The notes: a model not told the origin generated them from the letters alone. Shown: positions 18,682 through 29,447, counted from the stretch's first letter. The stretch: DNA of 64,000 bases from JACQGZ01 sp036004665 (GCA_036004665.1 DASYRG010000094.1:33893-97892), one strand, 5' to 3'. Program-made: numbers and translations.

Positions 18682-19845
18682 ATGACCCGGAGACTCCTGC
18701 TCATCGTCGTCATGCTATGGCCGCTAGTGCCTACCCCTGTCCTGCAACTAGCGGAGGCCCAGTCCTGCCCGACGCCGTCCGCGACCGTGCCCCGGGTAAG
18801 GCTGCAACAGATCGTCACAGGGCTCAGCAACCCACTCCACCTCACCCACGCACGAGACCGTACGGGCCGATTATTCGTCGTTGAACAGTCTGGCACGATC
18901 CGTATCATTCAAAACAATAAACTTCTTCCTTCTCCGTTCCTCGACATCCGAAGCCGAGTCGTTTTCGGCGGCGAGCTAGGCCTATTCAGCGTTGCCTTCC
19001 ATCCAAACTACGGAAAGAATGGGCGTTTCTTCGTTACCTACACGACAGACGAGGGCTCGGGGTTGATGGACGTCGTCGCCGAGTATCGTGTGTCACCCAA
19101 CCCCAATCTGGCCGATCCTACCGAGTTCCGGATCCTGGAGGTGCCACAACTCTCCCCCAACCACCACGGTGGCCTGAACCTCTTCGGCCCGGATGGCATG
19201 CTCTACATCGGGCTCGGGGACAGTGCCCAGGGGGGCGATCCTCTGAACAATAGTCAGAACCTCAGCAGCTTGCTCGGGAAGGTTCTTCGGATCGATGTGA
19301 ATGGGGGCGCTCCATACATCGTGCCGCCGGACAATCCTTTCCGCAACACGGCGGGGGCCCGTCCCGAAATCTGGGCGTATGGCTTTCGCAATCCCTGGCG
19401 GTTCTCGTTCGATCGATGCGATGGGCGTCTCTTTCTCGGCGACGTCGGCGAGTCGTCTTGGGAAGAAGTCGACCTCGTTCGAAGGGGTGGCAACTACGGC
19501 TGGCGGCTCATGGAAGGGACTCACTGCTTCAACCCACCCACTGGCTGCAGGACCGCGGGTCTCGAGCTGCCGATCCATGAGTACTCACACAGTGTCGGGT
19601 GCTCGGTGACCGGAGGATTCGTCTACCGCGGACTGCGCTTTCCAAGGCTGGGGGGCCACTACGTTTTCGGCGATTTCTGCGGTGGTCCCCTGTGGGCGCT
19701 AACCTTCAATGGTAAGACCTGGACCAGAACGGAGCTCCTCCAGACTGGACTGCCAATCGCTTCCTTCGGTGAAGATGAGGCAGGCGAGCTCTATCTTGTG
19801 GACTACTTCGGAAGCATCTACAGAATCGCTGCCCTCTCCCCCTAG
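18682..19845 (+). CDS. Secreted PQQ-type sugar dehydrogenase (glucose/sorbosone dehydrogenase family)
   Basis: About 387 residues. A signal peptide (MTRRLLLIVVMLWPLVP, cut likely after QLAEA) is followed by a six-bladed beta-propeller. Family marks include the opening PRVRLQQIVTGLSNPLHL, GELGLFSVAFHP, NHHGGLNLFGPDGMLYIGLGD (catalytic His/metal region), YGFRNPWRFSFD and GDFCGG. Members oxidise aldose sugars with PQQ in the periplasm or outside the cell. No PQQ biosynthesis genes occur here. The frame extends to 18634, but the ATG at 18682 gives the correct signal peptide. Confidence 0.9.
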   Translation: MTRRLLLIVVMLWPLVPTPVLQLAEAQSCPTPSATVPRVRLQQIVTGLSNPLHLTHARDRTGRLFVVEQSGTIRIIQNNKLLPSPFLDIRSRVVFGGELGLFSVAFHPNYGKNGRFFVTYTTDEGSGLMDVVAEYRVSPNPNLADPTEFRILEVPQLSPNHHGGLNLFGPDGMLYIGLGDSAQGGDPLNNSQNLSSLLGKVLRIDVNGGAPYIVPPDNPFRNTAGARPEIWAYGFRNPWRFSFDRCDGRLFLGDVGESSWEEVDLVRRGGNYGWRLMEGTHCFNPPTGCRTAGLELPIHEYSHSVGCSVTGGFVYRGLRFPRLGGHYVFGDFCGGPLWALTFNGKTWTRTELLQTGLPIASFGEDEAGELYLVDYFGSIYRIAALSP

Positions 19846-19989
19846 GTCCAGTAGCAGCTCGCTTTCAGTAACCTACTCTGGAGCGCGAGTCCGCGGAAGG
19901 AACGGGGCGAGAAGGCGAGAACAACGTAGATGTCCTGTGACAATACCCATGAGCGGCGCTTTCGGGGTCAATGCACCCTGGGGGTTGGG

Positions 19990-21300
19990 ATGACGCTGAC
20001 CAGACGAGCAACCATCCTTGCTATCAGCATGCTGATCTGTAGATACGGCGAGACTGTCGCCGCCCCCGCTTCCCTCCCTCCTGCTGCGGGAGTCCGCATC
20101 GAACTCTTGACCCACGACGCCCGCAAGCCGCTGAGGGCCGGAGAGAGAGTCACAGTCACGCTGAGAGGGAGCACCGGCGGATCGGCCACGTTCCACATCT
20201 TCGGCGTAGTGGCCAACGTGGGAATGCGGGAGATCCGCACTGGGATCTACCAGGCTCAACCCGCCCTCTACACTGGGACCTATGTTGTGCGTGCCGGAGA
20301 TATGGCACGAAACGCGGCGCTGTTTGCGACGCTGACCGTCGGAGGACGCGAAGTGATAGCGGCCGCTAACCGGTCGATCACCCTTGACACCCGGGGACCC
20401 GTCATCATTTCTCGACAGCCCAAACCCGGAAGCAGACTCACGAACCTCCGACCGAATATCGTCGTGAGTCTTCTCGACGGCGTGTCGACGGTGAACCCCG
20501 CCGCGGTTCGGCTGGTCGTCAACGGACGGAATGTCACCGCCCGCGCTTCGATCTCCGAGAACGCCGCCGCCTACAACCCGGAAGTACCCTTCACCCCAGG
20601 TCCTGTTCGCGTTCAGCTGACCGCTGCCGACCGCGCGGGCAACAGGGAAGTAGCGGAATGGTCCTTCACCGTCGCCCCGACAGACGGGTTCATTCAGTCT
20701 GTCACGATCAGCCCGGCTACGCCTGTCACCCCGGGCGACATCCTGACGGTGGTCATGACCGGTGCCCCGGGAGGCAGAGGGTCGTTCTCGATTCAGGGTC
20801 TCCAAGGCTCCGTCCTCATGCGAGAGGCGAGAACGCCCGGCGTCTACTTCGGGACGCTGGCCGTGGCGAGGGGGCCTTCGCTGTTCGAAGCTTCCCTCCG
20901 GGCCACTCTGGAGAAGAATGGCCAGCGCGCCACTACGACGGCTGCTGCAGCAGTGACGATTGCCGGTTCCCCGCCGCCGGCGCCTGTGATTCTGTCGCCG
21001 GGGCAGGCGATTGTACTAGGGGAAGAAGTCGTCGCGCGCACGATTCTCCGAGGCCGTGCGGCCCCGGGATTGCGTATCTTTGCCCGCCTCACATACAAGG
21101 CCCGCGGGACCTCGGCCGAGGACGAGAGAGTGCTTGGGGAGTTTGTCACCCTCACCGGCGCCGACGGCACCTGGCAGGTCGCCGTCGGACCATTGATCGC
21201 GCCCGAAGGCTCCAGGGTCGTCGCCACGGTGATTGCAATCGACCCTGCCGGCCAGCGATCTCCTGCGGCGTCAGGGGAATTGACGCAGGCAGGTCCGTAG
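19990..21300 (+). CDS. Secreted multi-domain Ig-like protein, function unknown
   Basis: About 436 residues from ATG 19990. A signal peptide (TLTRRATILAISMLICRY) precedes beta-rich domains. Residues about 45-130 and 255-340 are similar to each other (GERVTVTLRGSTGGSATF versus GDILTVVMTGAPGGRGSF; GMREIRTGIYQAQ versus LMREARTPGVYFG), so one domain type is duplicated. A bacterial Ig-like domain lies between (TRGPVIISRQPKPGS... VNGRNVT...). The last domain (from about 350) resembles a Big/fibronectin-type adhesive module. No anchor motif is seen. A surface or matrix role is plausible from architecture only. It ends one base before the convergent SPOR gene. Confidence 0.8.
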   Translation: MTLTRRATILAISMLICRYGETVAAPASLPPAAGVRIELLTHDARKPLRAGERVTVTLRGSTGGSATFHIFGVVANVGMREIRTGIYQAQPALYTGTYVVRAGDMARNAALFATLTVGGREVIAAANRSITLDTRGPVIISRQPKPGSRLTNLRPNIVVSLLDGVSTVNPAAVRLVVNGRNVTARASISENAAAYNPEVPFTPGPVRVQLTAADRAGNREVAEWSFTVAPTDGFIQSVTISPATPVTPGDILTVVMTGAPGGRGSFSIQGLQGSVLMREARTPGVYFGTLAVARGPSLFEASLRATLEKNGQRATTTAAAAVTIAGSPPPAPVILSPGQAIVLGEEVVARTILRGRAAPGLRIFARLTYKARGTSAEDERVLGEFVTLTGADGTWQVAVGPLIAPEGSRVVATVIAIDPAGQRSPAASGELTQAGP

Positions 21301-21301
21301 C

Positions 21302-22348
21302 TCAGGGCGCCGGAGTCACCGACAGCGGAAGACCTGCGCCGAACCGTCTCCTGATCCTGTTGACGATGGGTTCCAGCGCCGACCGGCGGTAGGGACCCAG
21401 CGTGATGAAGTAGAAGCTCCCGCCGCCTGGCCTGCTCACCCGTGCCGCATACCCCGAGACCGTAAGGTCCGCCGCAATCTCTGAAGCCCGGGTCGCATCA
21501 TAGATCGGACCAATCTGAATGAGGAAGAAAGGCTCGTTTTCATCCAGCGAAGGTTGCGGGGTCGGAACAGGAGTCCGAGCCACCCTGGGAGGACTCAGGG
21601 TCGGTGAGGCGGGCCTCACCGCGCGGCTGGTCGGCGGTGGCGTGGGACGCCTGGTGGCGCGAGGGCGCGGTGTGGAGGCGGGAACGGGGCGGGCGGCCGG
21701 GCTGGGCGCCCTGGTCGGAGTCGGCGCCGGCGTCGCCTCGAGCACGATCGACGTGGGAGCGGCCCTCCGCGACGACGGCGGGAGCCCCCGTTCGATCTGC
21801 TGGGCCGCCTGGAGGCTGGCCTGCGCGAGGATGCGCATCGCCACGGGCGTGTAGTGCTCCTCGGTCTCCTCGCCGCGGGCGATTGCGCGCTGGTAGGCGG
21901 CGGCCTGGCGTCGCAGCAGCGCAGGATCGTCTCTCGCCAGGCGGCGGCGTACCTGCACCAGGCCGGTCCACGCCTCCTCGCTGTTGGGCGCCACCAGGAG
22001 GACCTGGATGAATTCGTCCTGCGCGTCATGCAGCCGTCCGGCGGACAGCAGCCGCTGGGCTGACCTCAGGGCGTCCCCCGCCAGATCCCCTCCGGCGTCG
22101 GGGCTCGACGGCGCGGCGGCCTCTACTGAGACCGTAGGAAGAGGGCGGGCCGCCTCAGTCCGCACGGGTGTGGGGACCGCGGTGGGGATGGCCCGGATCG
22201 TGCGCGCGGGTGTGGGTCGCGGCGCTCCCTGGGCCGGTCTCCTGGCCTCACGGGGATCGTTCTGGCGAACGGCTGGAAGGAAGAAGAGGAGGCCCGCGAC
22301 GACGGCCCCAAGGAGCACGCTGATCAAAACCGGCACATAGACCCGCAT
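21302..22348 (-). CDS. Membrane-anchored SPOR-domain protein (paralog 1)
   Basis: 348 residues. A single N-terminal membrane helix (residues about 5-25) is followed by a TPR-like helical part (about 90-190: SAQRLLSAGRLHDAQDEF, NSEEAWTGLVQVRRRLARDDP). A long Pro/Thr/Ala/Arg linker (about 200-265) leads to a C-terminal SPOR-like fold (FFLIQIGPIYDATRASEIA ... YFITLGPYRRSALEPIV). SPOR domains bind denuded septal peptidoglycan, so a cell-division or wall role is likely. ATG at 22348. A similar gene lies immediately upstream, the product of a tandem duplication. Confidence 0.85.
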   Translation of the reverse strand: MRVYVPVLISVLLGAVVAGLLFFLPAVRQNDPREARRPAQGAPRPTPARTIRAIPTAVPTPVRTEAARPLPTVSVEAAAPSSPDAGGDLAGDALRSAQRLLSAGRLHDAQDEFIQVLLVAPNSEEAWTGLVQVRRRLARDDPALLRRQAAAYQRAIARGEETEEHYTPVAMRILAQASLQAAQQIERGLPPSSRRAAPTSIVLEATPAPTPTRAPSPAARPVPASTPRPRATRRPTPPPTSRAVRPASPTLSPPRVARTPVPTPQPSLDENEPFFLIQIGPIYDATRASEIAADLTVSGYAARVSRPGGGSFYFITLGPYRRSALEPIVNRIRRRFGAGLPLSVTPAP

Positions 22349-22439
22349 AGCTAGACTCGGACGCCTTCTATTGGGCGCCGCCTCTCTACCTACCTGCCCA
22401 TTTCCCCGTGGATGGGGCCGCTTCGACAGGCGGGGGCGC

Positions 22440-23366
22440 CTACTCGGCCCGCGCCACGGCCACCGTCAGCTCGGGAAAACGCGACGTCAGAAATCTGACG
22501 GCCGCATCGGCCAGTGCCTTCCGGTAGGGACCAAGCGTCAACAGGTAGTATTCCGTCCCTTCTGAGGAGACCACCCGCCCCAAGAACCCGGCACGGCTCA
22601 ATGCTTCCCACACCTCCGCTGCATGCGCCGCGCTGACGAGCGGCCCCGCCTGCACCAGGTACAGCGGCGCCCTCACCGCAACCGGCGGCGCCGTCCGCTG
22701 AGTCCTGGGCGTCGGCCTCGCGGTCGGCCTCGCCGTGGGCCCCCGTGCGGGGCGGGCGGGGGCGGGCCGGCGGATCGCGCGGCGCGGCGCGTGCGGGGTG
22801 GGACGCGCCGACGCGGGCGTCACCGCGGCTCTGGCTCTGGGCGTCGCGGCAAGCACAATCGGCGTGGGCCGTTGCGGCGAGGGCTGACGGGCGTGTAAGG
22901 TCTGTTCGATCTGCTGCGCCGCGCGAACGCTGGCCTCCGCCAGCAGGCGCATCGCCGGGGGCGCATAGTGCTCCTCGGTCTCGGTCCTTCCGACAATCGC
23001 ACGCCGGAGGGCCTCGGCCTGGCGGCGCAACAGGACTGGATCGTTTCTGGCCAGACGGCGGCGCACCAGGATGAGACCGGCCCATGCCTCTTCGCTGCCG
23101 GGATCTAGCAGCAGCGCCTCGAGATATGCATCCTGAGCCTCGCGAAGGCGTCCGGCAGCAAGAAGTGCCTCCGCGGCGGCGACAGCATCCTCGGCCAGGC
23201 GCGTCCGCAGGGCAGGCGATGGCGCCACCCCCTCGGTTGGAGCCTCCGCCGGAGCCTGAACGACATCTTGACCCGGACGACGCTCCCGTGCCAGCGGCAG
23301 GAGAAGCAGGCTCCCCAGGGCCGCCCCGATGAGGACGCTGATCACAATTGGAAGATACACTCGCAT
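22440..23366 (-). CDS. Membrane-anchored SPOR-domain protein (paralog 2)
   Basis: 308 residues with the same order as the downstream paralog: membrane helix (MRVYLPIVISVLIGAALG), TPR-like region (AEALLAAGRLREAQDAYLEALL, SEEAWAGLILVRRRLARNDP), Pro/Arg-rich linker, and SPOR-like C-terminus (LYLVQAGPLVSAAHAAEV ... YYLLTLGPYRKALADA). The two start with MRVY(V/L)PI/V and share the (Q)AAQQIE(R/Q) stretch. A 91-base gap separates them. They are likely septal wall-binding proteins. Confidence 0.85.
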   Translation of the reverse strand: MRVYLPIVISVLIGAALGSLLLLPLARERRPGQDVVQAPAEAPTEGVAPSPALRTRLAEDAVAAAEALLAAGRLREAQDAYLEALLLDPGSEEAWAGLILVRRRLARNDPVLLRRQAEALRRAIVGRTETEEHYAPPAMRLLAEASVRAAQQIEQTLHARQPSPQRPTPIVLAATPRARAAVTPASARPTPHAPRRAIRRPAPARPARGPTARPTARPTPRTQRTAPPVAVRAPLYLVQAGPLVSAAHAAEVWEALSRAGFLGRVVSSEGTEYYLLTLGPYRKALADAAVRFLTSRFPELTVAVARAE

Positions 23367-23496
23367 GGTTCCTACACTCGGCCGATACTTTCTCGGCTCC
23401 CCCCTGACCCCTGCTTCTCCATCCCCTGCGTATCCATTCCCAGCCGCTCTGCGTCCCTGGTTGCGACGCCCAGACGGCGGAGGGTACGATGGCGCT

Positions 23497-24663
23497 ATGG
23501 TTCCCCAGCGAGAGATCTACCTAGATAACGCGGCGACGACGCGGCCGGGTTCCTCTGTGGTGGCCGCGATGGTCGCCGCGCTCAGCGAGGGGTACGGCAA
23601 CCCGTCCTCGATCCACGGAAAGGGCCTGGCGGCCGAACAGGTGGTGTCGGCCGCGCGCGCCCAGGTGGCCGCGGCGATCGGGGTCCCCCCGGCCTGGGTG
23701 GTGTTCACCTCCGGAGGCACCGAGGCCAACAATCTGGCCATCAAGGGCGCGGCGCGCGCCTACAGTCGCCGGGGGCGCCATCTCATCGGCACCGCCGTGG
23801 AGCACTCCTCGGTGCTGGAAACCCTGCGCAGCTTGGAAGCCGACGGGTTCGCGCTCACCCTGGTGCCCGTGGACCGCCGGGGACGGGTCGACCCCGCGGC
23901 GGTGACAGCGGCGCTGCGGCCCGAAACGGTGCTCCTCTCGGTGATGGCGGTCAACAACGAGGTGGGAACGATCCAGCCCGTCGCCGAGATCGCCCAGGCC
24001 GTGTCTGCACGGCGGGGCCGCGGCCGCCTGCCCCTGCTGCACGTCGACGCGGTGCAGGCCTTTGGGCGCGTGAGCATCCCCACGGCCCAGATCGACTTGC
24101 TCACGATCTCAGCGCACAAGGTGCACGGGCCGAAAGGCGTCGGCGCCCTCATCGTGCGCGAGGGGGTGCGGATCGAACCCCTCCTGCACGGCGGTGATCA
24201 GCAGCGCGCGCTCCGTCCCGGCACCGAGAACGTTCCCGGCATCGTCGGCTTCGGCGAGGCGGCCGCACGGATTCAGGCCGGGGGGGAGGAGGGAGCGGCG
24301 GCCCTGCGCAGCCTGCGCGCGCATTTGGCCGACCGTCTCGCCCTGATCGAGGGGGTCTCGATCAACGGTCCGGACCAGGACGATCTGGCGGCGCCGCACA
24401 TCCTCAACGTCTCTCTCGCCGGCGTGCGGGGGGAGACCCTGGTACACCGGCTGGAGGTGGACGGGATCTACGTCTCCACCGGCTCAGCCTGTCACTCCCG
24501 CGACCCGCGCCCCAGCCACGTCCTGCTCGCCATGGGACTGGACCGGGAAGCGGCGCTCTCCAGCGTCCGCATCAGCCTGGCCCGCTCCACGACGATCGAG
24601 GAGATCGACGACGCCGCGGACGCCATCGCCCGGGCGGTCGGAGAGCTGCGGGTGCTGGTCTGA
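23497..24663 (+). CDS. Cysteine desulfurase (NifS/IscS type)
   Basis: 388 residues, usual length. PLP fold type I: YLDNAATTRP at the N-terminus, FTSGGTEANNLAI, HVDAVQAFG, and SAHKVHGPKG with the Schiff-base Lys. The catalytic loop is GSACHSRDPRPSHVLLAMG with the persulfide Cys. It takes sulfur from cysteine and hands it to partners. It overlaps the thiI start by one base (TGATG), so it is the dedicated sulfur donor for tRNA thiolation, as in NifZ-ThiI pairs of Bacillus. The frame runs upstream to 23329, but ATG 23497, preceded by GGAGGG, matches the family start. Confidence 0.95.
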   Translation: MVPQREIYLDNAATTRPGSSVVAAMVAALSEGYGNPSSIHGKGLAAEQVVSAARAQVAAAIGVPPAWVVFTSGGTEANNLAIKGAARAYSRRGRHLIGTAVEHSSVLETLRSLEADGFALTLVPVDRRGRVDPAAVTAALRPETVLLSVMAVNNEVGTIQPVAEIAQAVSARRGRGRLPLLHVDAVQAFGRVSIPTAQIDLLTISAHKVHGPKGVGALIVREGVRIEPLLHGGDQQRALRPGTENVPGIVGFGEAAARIQAGGEEGAAALRSLRAHLADRLALIEGVSINGPDQDDLAAPHILNVSLAGVRGETLVHRLEVDGIYVSTGSACHSRDPRPSHVLLAMGLDREAALSSVRISLARSTTIEEIDDAADAIARAVGELRVLV

Positions 24664-25865
24664 TGGAGCCGGTCCTGCTGGTGCGCTACGGGGAGATCGG
24701 CTTGAAGGGGCGCAACCGTCCCTTCTTTATTGATCGACTGGCGGGCAACATCGCCGCCCAGGTCGGGGAGGCGGCCAGCGTCCGCGCCCACTTCGGGCGC
24801 GTATTCGTGCGGCCGCGCGGGGGTGATGACGACCTCGACGCGCTGGCCGCATCGGTGCGGCGCACCTTCGGCGTGGTCTCCCTCAGCCCGGCGTGGGCGG
24901 TCCCGTCGCGGCTCGACGAGATCGGCGCCGCCGCGGAGCGCGTGACCGCCCGCGCCCTCGCTCGCCGGCCCCGCGCCTCCTTCAAAGTGGACACCCGCCG
25001 GGCCGACAAGCGTTTTGCCTACACCTCCGGCGACGTGAACACTATCATCGGGCGGAGGCTGCAGGACCGCTTCGGGTTGCCGGTCAACGTCACGGCGCCG
25101 GACCTGACGGTGACGGTAGAGATCCGCGATGAGACCTTCCTCTTTACCGAGACGCTGCCCGGACCTGGAGGTCTCCCGGTGGGCACCGGCGGGAGGGCGG
25201 TCGCGCTGCTCTCCGGCGGCATCGACAGCCCGGTCGCTGCCTGGATGGCCGCGCGCCGGGGGCTGGACGTCATCCCGCTGCATTGTTACTCGTTCCCCTT
25301 CGTGAACGAGCGGTCGAAGATGAAGGTGCTCGACCTCTGCCGGACCCTGGCCACCTACGCCGGCCCGCTGCGCTGTTGGATCGGCTTCTTCACGGAGATC
25401 CAGCGCGCCATCCAGCTGGCCGTGACGGCGGAGCTGCGCGTCACCGTGATGCGGCGGATGATGCTGCGTCTCGCCGAGGGAGTCGCGGCGCGGGAGGGCG
25501 CGCTGGCCGTCATCACAGGAGAGAGCGCCGGTCAGGTGGCCAGCCAGACACTGGCCTCTATCGCGACGATCGACGCGGTCGCGGGCGGCCCCGTGCTGCG
25601 GCCGCTGATCGGCATGGACAAGACGGAGATCACCGCGCGCGCCCGCGAGATCGGCACCTACGAGATCTCAGTCCTGCCCTATGAAGACTGCTGCAGCCTC
25701 TTCCTCCCCGCGCATCCGCGCACCCATCCCGAGGACGCGGAGGTCGCGCGCGAAGAGAGGGCACTCCCCATCGATGATCTCCTCACCGAGGCGCTCTCAC
25801 GCAGCGAGGTGCTGACCGTCTCGGCGCGCGAGACCCCGCACCTGATCGGCCTCTCCTCGTCCTGA
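24663..25865 (+). CDS. thiI: tRNA 4-thiouridine synthase ThiI
   Basis: 400 residues. An N-terminal ferredoxin-like domain (LLVRYGEIGLKGRNR) precedes a THUMP domain (about 60-165). The PP-loop pyrophosphatase domain carries SGGIDSPVAAW (about residue 182), and CCSLFLP lies near 343. It adenylates U8 of tRNA and receives sulfur to make s4U. It lacks the C-terminal rhodanese domain of the E. coli enzyme, as in Bacillus, where a cysteine desulfurase works directly with ThiI. The desulfurase gene is translationally coupled upstream. Confidence 0.95.
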   Translation: MEPVLLVRYGEIGLKGRNRPFFIDRLAGNIAAQVGEAASVRAHFGRVFVRPRGGDDDLDALAASVRRTFGVVSLSPAWAVPSRLDEIGAAAERVTARALARRPRASFKVDTRRADKRFAYTSGDVNTIIGRRLQDRFGLPVNVTAPDLTVTVEIRDETFLFTETLPGPGGLPVGTGGRAVALLSGGIDSPVAAWMAARRGLDVIPLHCYSFPFVNERSKMKVLDLCRTLATYAGPLRCWIGFFTEIQRAIQLAVTAELRVTVMRRMMLRLAEGVAAREGALAVITGESAGQVASQTLASIATIDAVAGGPVLRPLIGMDKTEITARAREIGTYEISVLPYEDCCSLFLPAHPRTHPEDAEVAREERALPIDDLLTEALSRSEVLTVSARETPHLIGLSSS

Positions 25866-26062
25866 ACGTCCCCAAAATGGCATTTGGGAGACAGCCCCGC
25901 ACTCGCGGCAGGAATGCGCCGTGACGCGACAAAATACAGACCCGTCCAGGATCATCCAGCGAACACACAAATGCGAGCACTGCGACTCCCACCCCGAAGC
26001 GGTTTCCCTGCGCCCAGCCGCGTCGCGCGCTCACTCCAGATGAAGGCCTTCGTCTCCATCAA
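25866..26062. other. Intergenic, 197 bases, no clear gene
   Basis: Just after thiI, CCCAAA (25870-25875 region) and TTTGGG form a small inverted repeat without a T-run, a weak terminator at best. The rest is featureless. Confidence 0.4.
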
Positions 26063-27055
26063 GTGAAGGTCTGCGTCTACCTGGAAGGGGGGCGCCGCCG
26101 GCAGGCCTGGAGCGGGGGCATCCAGCGCGCCTACGAGAACCAGCTGCGCGCCCTGCGCGCTGCGGGGATTGATGTCACGACCGACCCGCGCGACGACTTC
26201 GACCTGCTGCACGTGCATTCCATCGGACCACGTTCGGTTTACCTGGTAGAGAAGTATCTGGGGCGGCGTCCCGTTGTCATCCACGGCCACACGACCGCCG
26301 AGGACTTCGCCAACTCCTTCGTCATGTCCGATTCGATCGCCCCGTACCTGGGTCGCTTCCTCCGCTACTACTACGGCAAGGCGGACGTGCTTATCGCGCC
26401 TTCGGCGTACGCCCGGGACGTGCTGCGCAGCTACGAGGTCGACCGGCCGATCGAGGTGGTGAGCAACGGCGTGGACGTCAGGCGCTTCGGGCCCACGGCC
26501 CGACGGAAGCGGTTGCTCGCGCGCAGCCGCTTTGCGTTGCGCGGGGTGGTCATTTTCGCGGTGGGGCTCGTCTTCATGCGTAAGGGCGTCGACATGTTTT
26601 GCGAGGTCGCCCGTCTGGCCCCGGCGCTCTCCTTCGTCTGGTTCGGGCGCATGTACAAGGCGGTCAAGGCGGAAACCCTGCGGATCGTGGAGGCGGCTCC
26701 CCCGAACGTGCGCTTCACCGGCTTCGTCGAGGACGTGACGGACGCCTACGCCGGCGGGGATGTCTTCTTCTTCCCCAGCCTGGTGGAGAACGAGGGCATC
26801 GCCATTTTGGAGGCGGCCGCGGCGGGCCGGCCACTGGTCCTGCGCGAGACAGAGTGCTTCGCCGGCCGCTACGTGCACGAGGAGAACTGCCTCAAGGCGG
26901 CGACCCCGGAGGAGTTCGCCGCGCAACTCGCCCGCCTCGCCGACGACGACGACCTCCGCAGCCGTCTGGGGGACGCGGCCAGGACCTACGCCGCCCGCCA
27001 CTCGCTCGAGGTCGTGGGAACCCGGTTGCGGGAGATCTACGCCCGGCTGATGTAG
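26063..27055 (+). CDS. GT4 family glycosyltransferase
   Basis: 330 residues, GT-B fold. Signs are an N-terminal Rossmann half (KVCVYLEGG, VIHGHTTAEDF, LIAPSAYARDVL), VSNGVDVRRFGP at the domain junction, and the donor-site signature ENEGIAILEAAAAGRPLVL (E-x7-E, about residues 245-265). It is a retaining transferase, probably for a glycolipid or capsule sugar. GTG at 26063 is the only suitable start. The 3' end overlaps the convergent GT2 gene by 19 bases. Confidence 0.9.
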   Translation: MKVCVYLEGGRRRQAWSGGIQRAYENQLRALRAAGIDVTTDPRDDFDLLHVHSIGPRSVYLVEKYLGRRPVVIHGHTTAEDFANSFVMSDSIAPYLGRFLRYYYGKADVLIAPSAYARDVLRSYEVDRPIEVVSNGVDVRRFGPTARRKRLLARSRFALRGVVIFAVGLVFMRKGVDMFCEVARLAPALSFVWFGRMYKAVKAETLRIVEAAPPNVRFTGFVEDVTDAYAGGDVFFFPSLVENEGIAILEAAAAGRPLVLRETECFAGRYVHEENCLKAATPEEFAAQLARLADDDDLRSRLGDAARTYAARHSLEVVGTRLREIYARLM

Positions 27056-28407
27056 CCAGCCTCGGCCGCTTCGGGCGCGGCGTCGCCGACGTGCGTGGTC
27101 TTGCCCCACTCCATCCTACCGGTGAGCGCGCTCTGGATGTAGTGGGCGATGGCCAGCGGCACGATGACCAGCCGGGGCAGCGCAAAGACCATCGAGCGCA
27201 GCAGCACCGCGACCAGCCCCGCCGGGTTCCAGCCCCGTCCGACCACCCCCGCGGCGAGCAGCGCCGACGAAAAGAAGAGAGCGGCGGCCGCCATGATCAC
27301 GGTGGGCAGCCGCAGGAAGAGCACGATCACGCCGCTCAGACTCGCCAGCGCGTAGGCGTAGTTGGTGAGGAGGGCGAGGGTCGCCGCCAGCGCCCCGCCG
27401 AGATAGAAGAGCATGTCCAACCGGACGCGCAGGGGAAGTCGTCCCAACAGGATCGCCGGCAGGTGCTCTCCCAGGCTGCGCAGGGAGCCCTCGAACCAGC
27501 GCCGCCGCTGCCGGATCAGGGCGGCCAGCGACGGGACGGCCTCCTCCCAGACCAGCGCCTCGTCGCAGTACCGAATCCGCCAGCCGCGCAGGTAGAGGCG
27601 CACCGACAGATCGATGTCCTCGGTGAGGGCCTCTTCGTTCCATCCGCCGGCGTCGTCGAGCGCCTCCCGCCGGACCAGGAGCCCGTTGCCAGCAAAACTC
27701 ACAAAGGACCGCGCCCGCTCCCGTCCGCGGAGGAGGGCGGTCTGCAGGATGGCAAACTCATCGTCCTGCATCCGGGTCAGGATGTTCGTCGTGGCATTGT
27801 AGGGGAGACGCCGTCCCTGGACCCCGGCGACACCCGCGCCCGCCTCCTCCAAGGCGGCGGCCATCTGCGCGAGGAGATCCGGGGCGATGCGCGTGTCCGC
27901 GTCAAAGACGGCCAATACCTCCCCAGACGCGGCCGCCGTCCCCAAGTTGAGGGCGGCCGCCTTCCCTTCGCTGCCGGGGGCGGTCCGCACTACGCGCAGG
28001 CCCAACGGTCCGGCCAGGCGCTCGAGGATCTCCGAAGTCCCGTCGGTCGACCCATCGTTGATCACGATCAGTTCAAAGTGGCGCGCTCCGTCCACCGCGT
28101 ACCGCTGCGCGGCCAGCGCGCGGAGGGTGCCCTCGATGACGCGCTCCTCGTCCTTGGCCGGCAGGAGAACCGAGATGTAGGGCCGGTGTCCCGGTCCGGC
28201 GCGACGGGGCTTCGCCAGTGCTCCGAAGAGGAGCAGCGTTCCGCCGTAGACACTGAGGACGATGAACAGAACTTGCAGCCAGCGCACGCTGACCAGCAGC
28301 AGGTGCACGGTGAAACTGCCGAGATACTCCAGGTTGAAGAGGATCATACCGCCCCAGAGAATCGCCAGCAGGGTGAGGATGAGGTGGCTGGTCGTCCGTC
28401 CCGACAC
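27037..28407 (-). CDS. Processive GT2 glycosyltransferase with membrane helices
   Basis: 456 residues. Two N-terminal helices are followed by a GT-A domain with LLPAKDEERVIEGTL, VINDGSTDGT, VFDADTRIAPD (metal-binding D-x-D), TEDIDLSVRLYLRGW and QRRRWFEGSL. The QxxRW motif marks processive synthases such as cellulose, hyaluronan and poly-N-acetylglucosamine synthases. Several C-terminal helices complete the pore. It probably makes and exports a homopolymer. GTG at 28407 lies two bases after the mtnA stop, so it is in the sepF-mtnA unit. Confidence 0.9.
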   Translation of the reverse strand: MSGRTTSHLILTLLAILWGGMILFNLEYLGSFTVHLLLVSVRWLQVLFIVLSVYGGTLLLFGALAKPRRAGPGHRPYISVLLPAKDEERVIEGTLRALAAQRYAVDGARHFELIVINDGSTDGTSEILERLAGPLGLRVVRTAPGSEGKAAALNLGTAAASGEVLAVFDADTRIAPDLLAQMAAALEEAGAGVAGVQGRRLPYNATTNILTRMQDDEFAILQTALLRGRERARSFVSFAGNGLLVRREALDDAGGWNEEALTEDIDLSVRLYLRGWRIRYCDEALVWEEAVPSLAALIRQRRRWFEGSLRSLGEHLPAILLGRLPLRVRLDMLFYLGGALAATLALLTNYAYALASLSGVIVLFLRLPTVIMAAAALFFSSALLAAGVVGRGWNPAGLVAVLLRSMVFALPRLVIVPLAIAHYIQSALTGRMEWGKTTHVGDAAPEAAEAGYISRA

Positions 28408-28409
28408 GC

Positions 28410-29447
<1,038 letters not shown>

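Noticed and set aside
25884..26066. 60-codon TTG frame overlapping the GT4 start by four bases
   Set aside because: No ribosome site, weak protein character, and the overlap alone is not enough.
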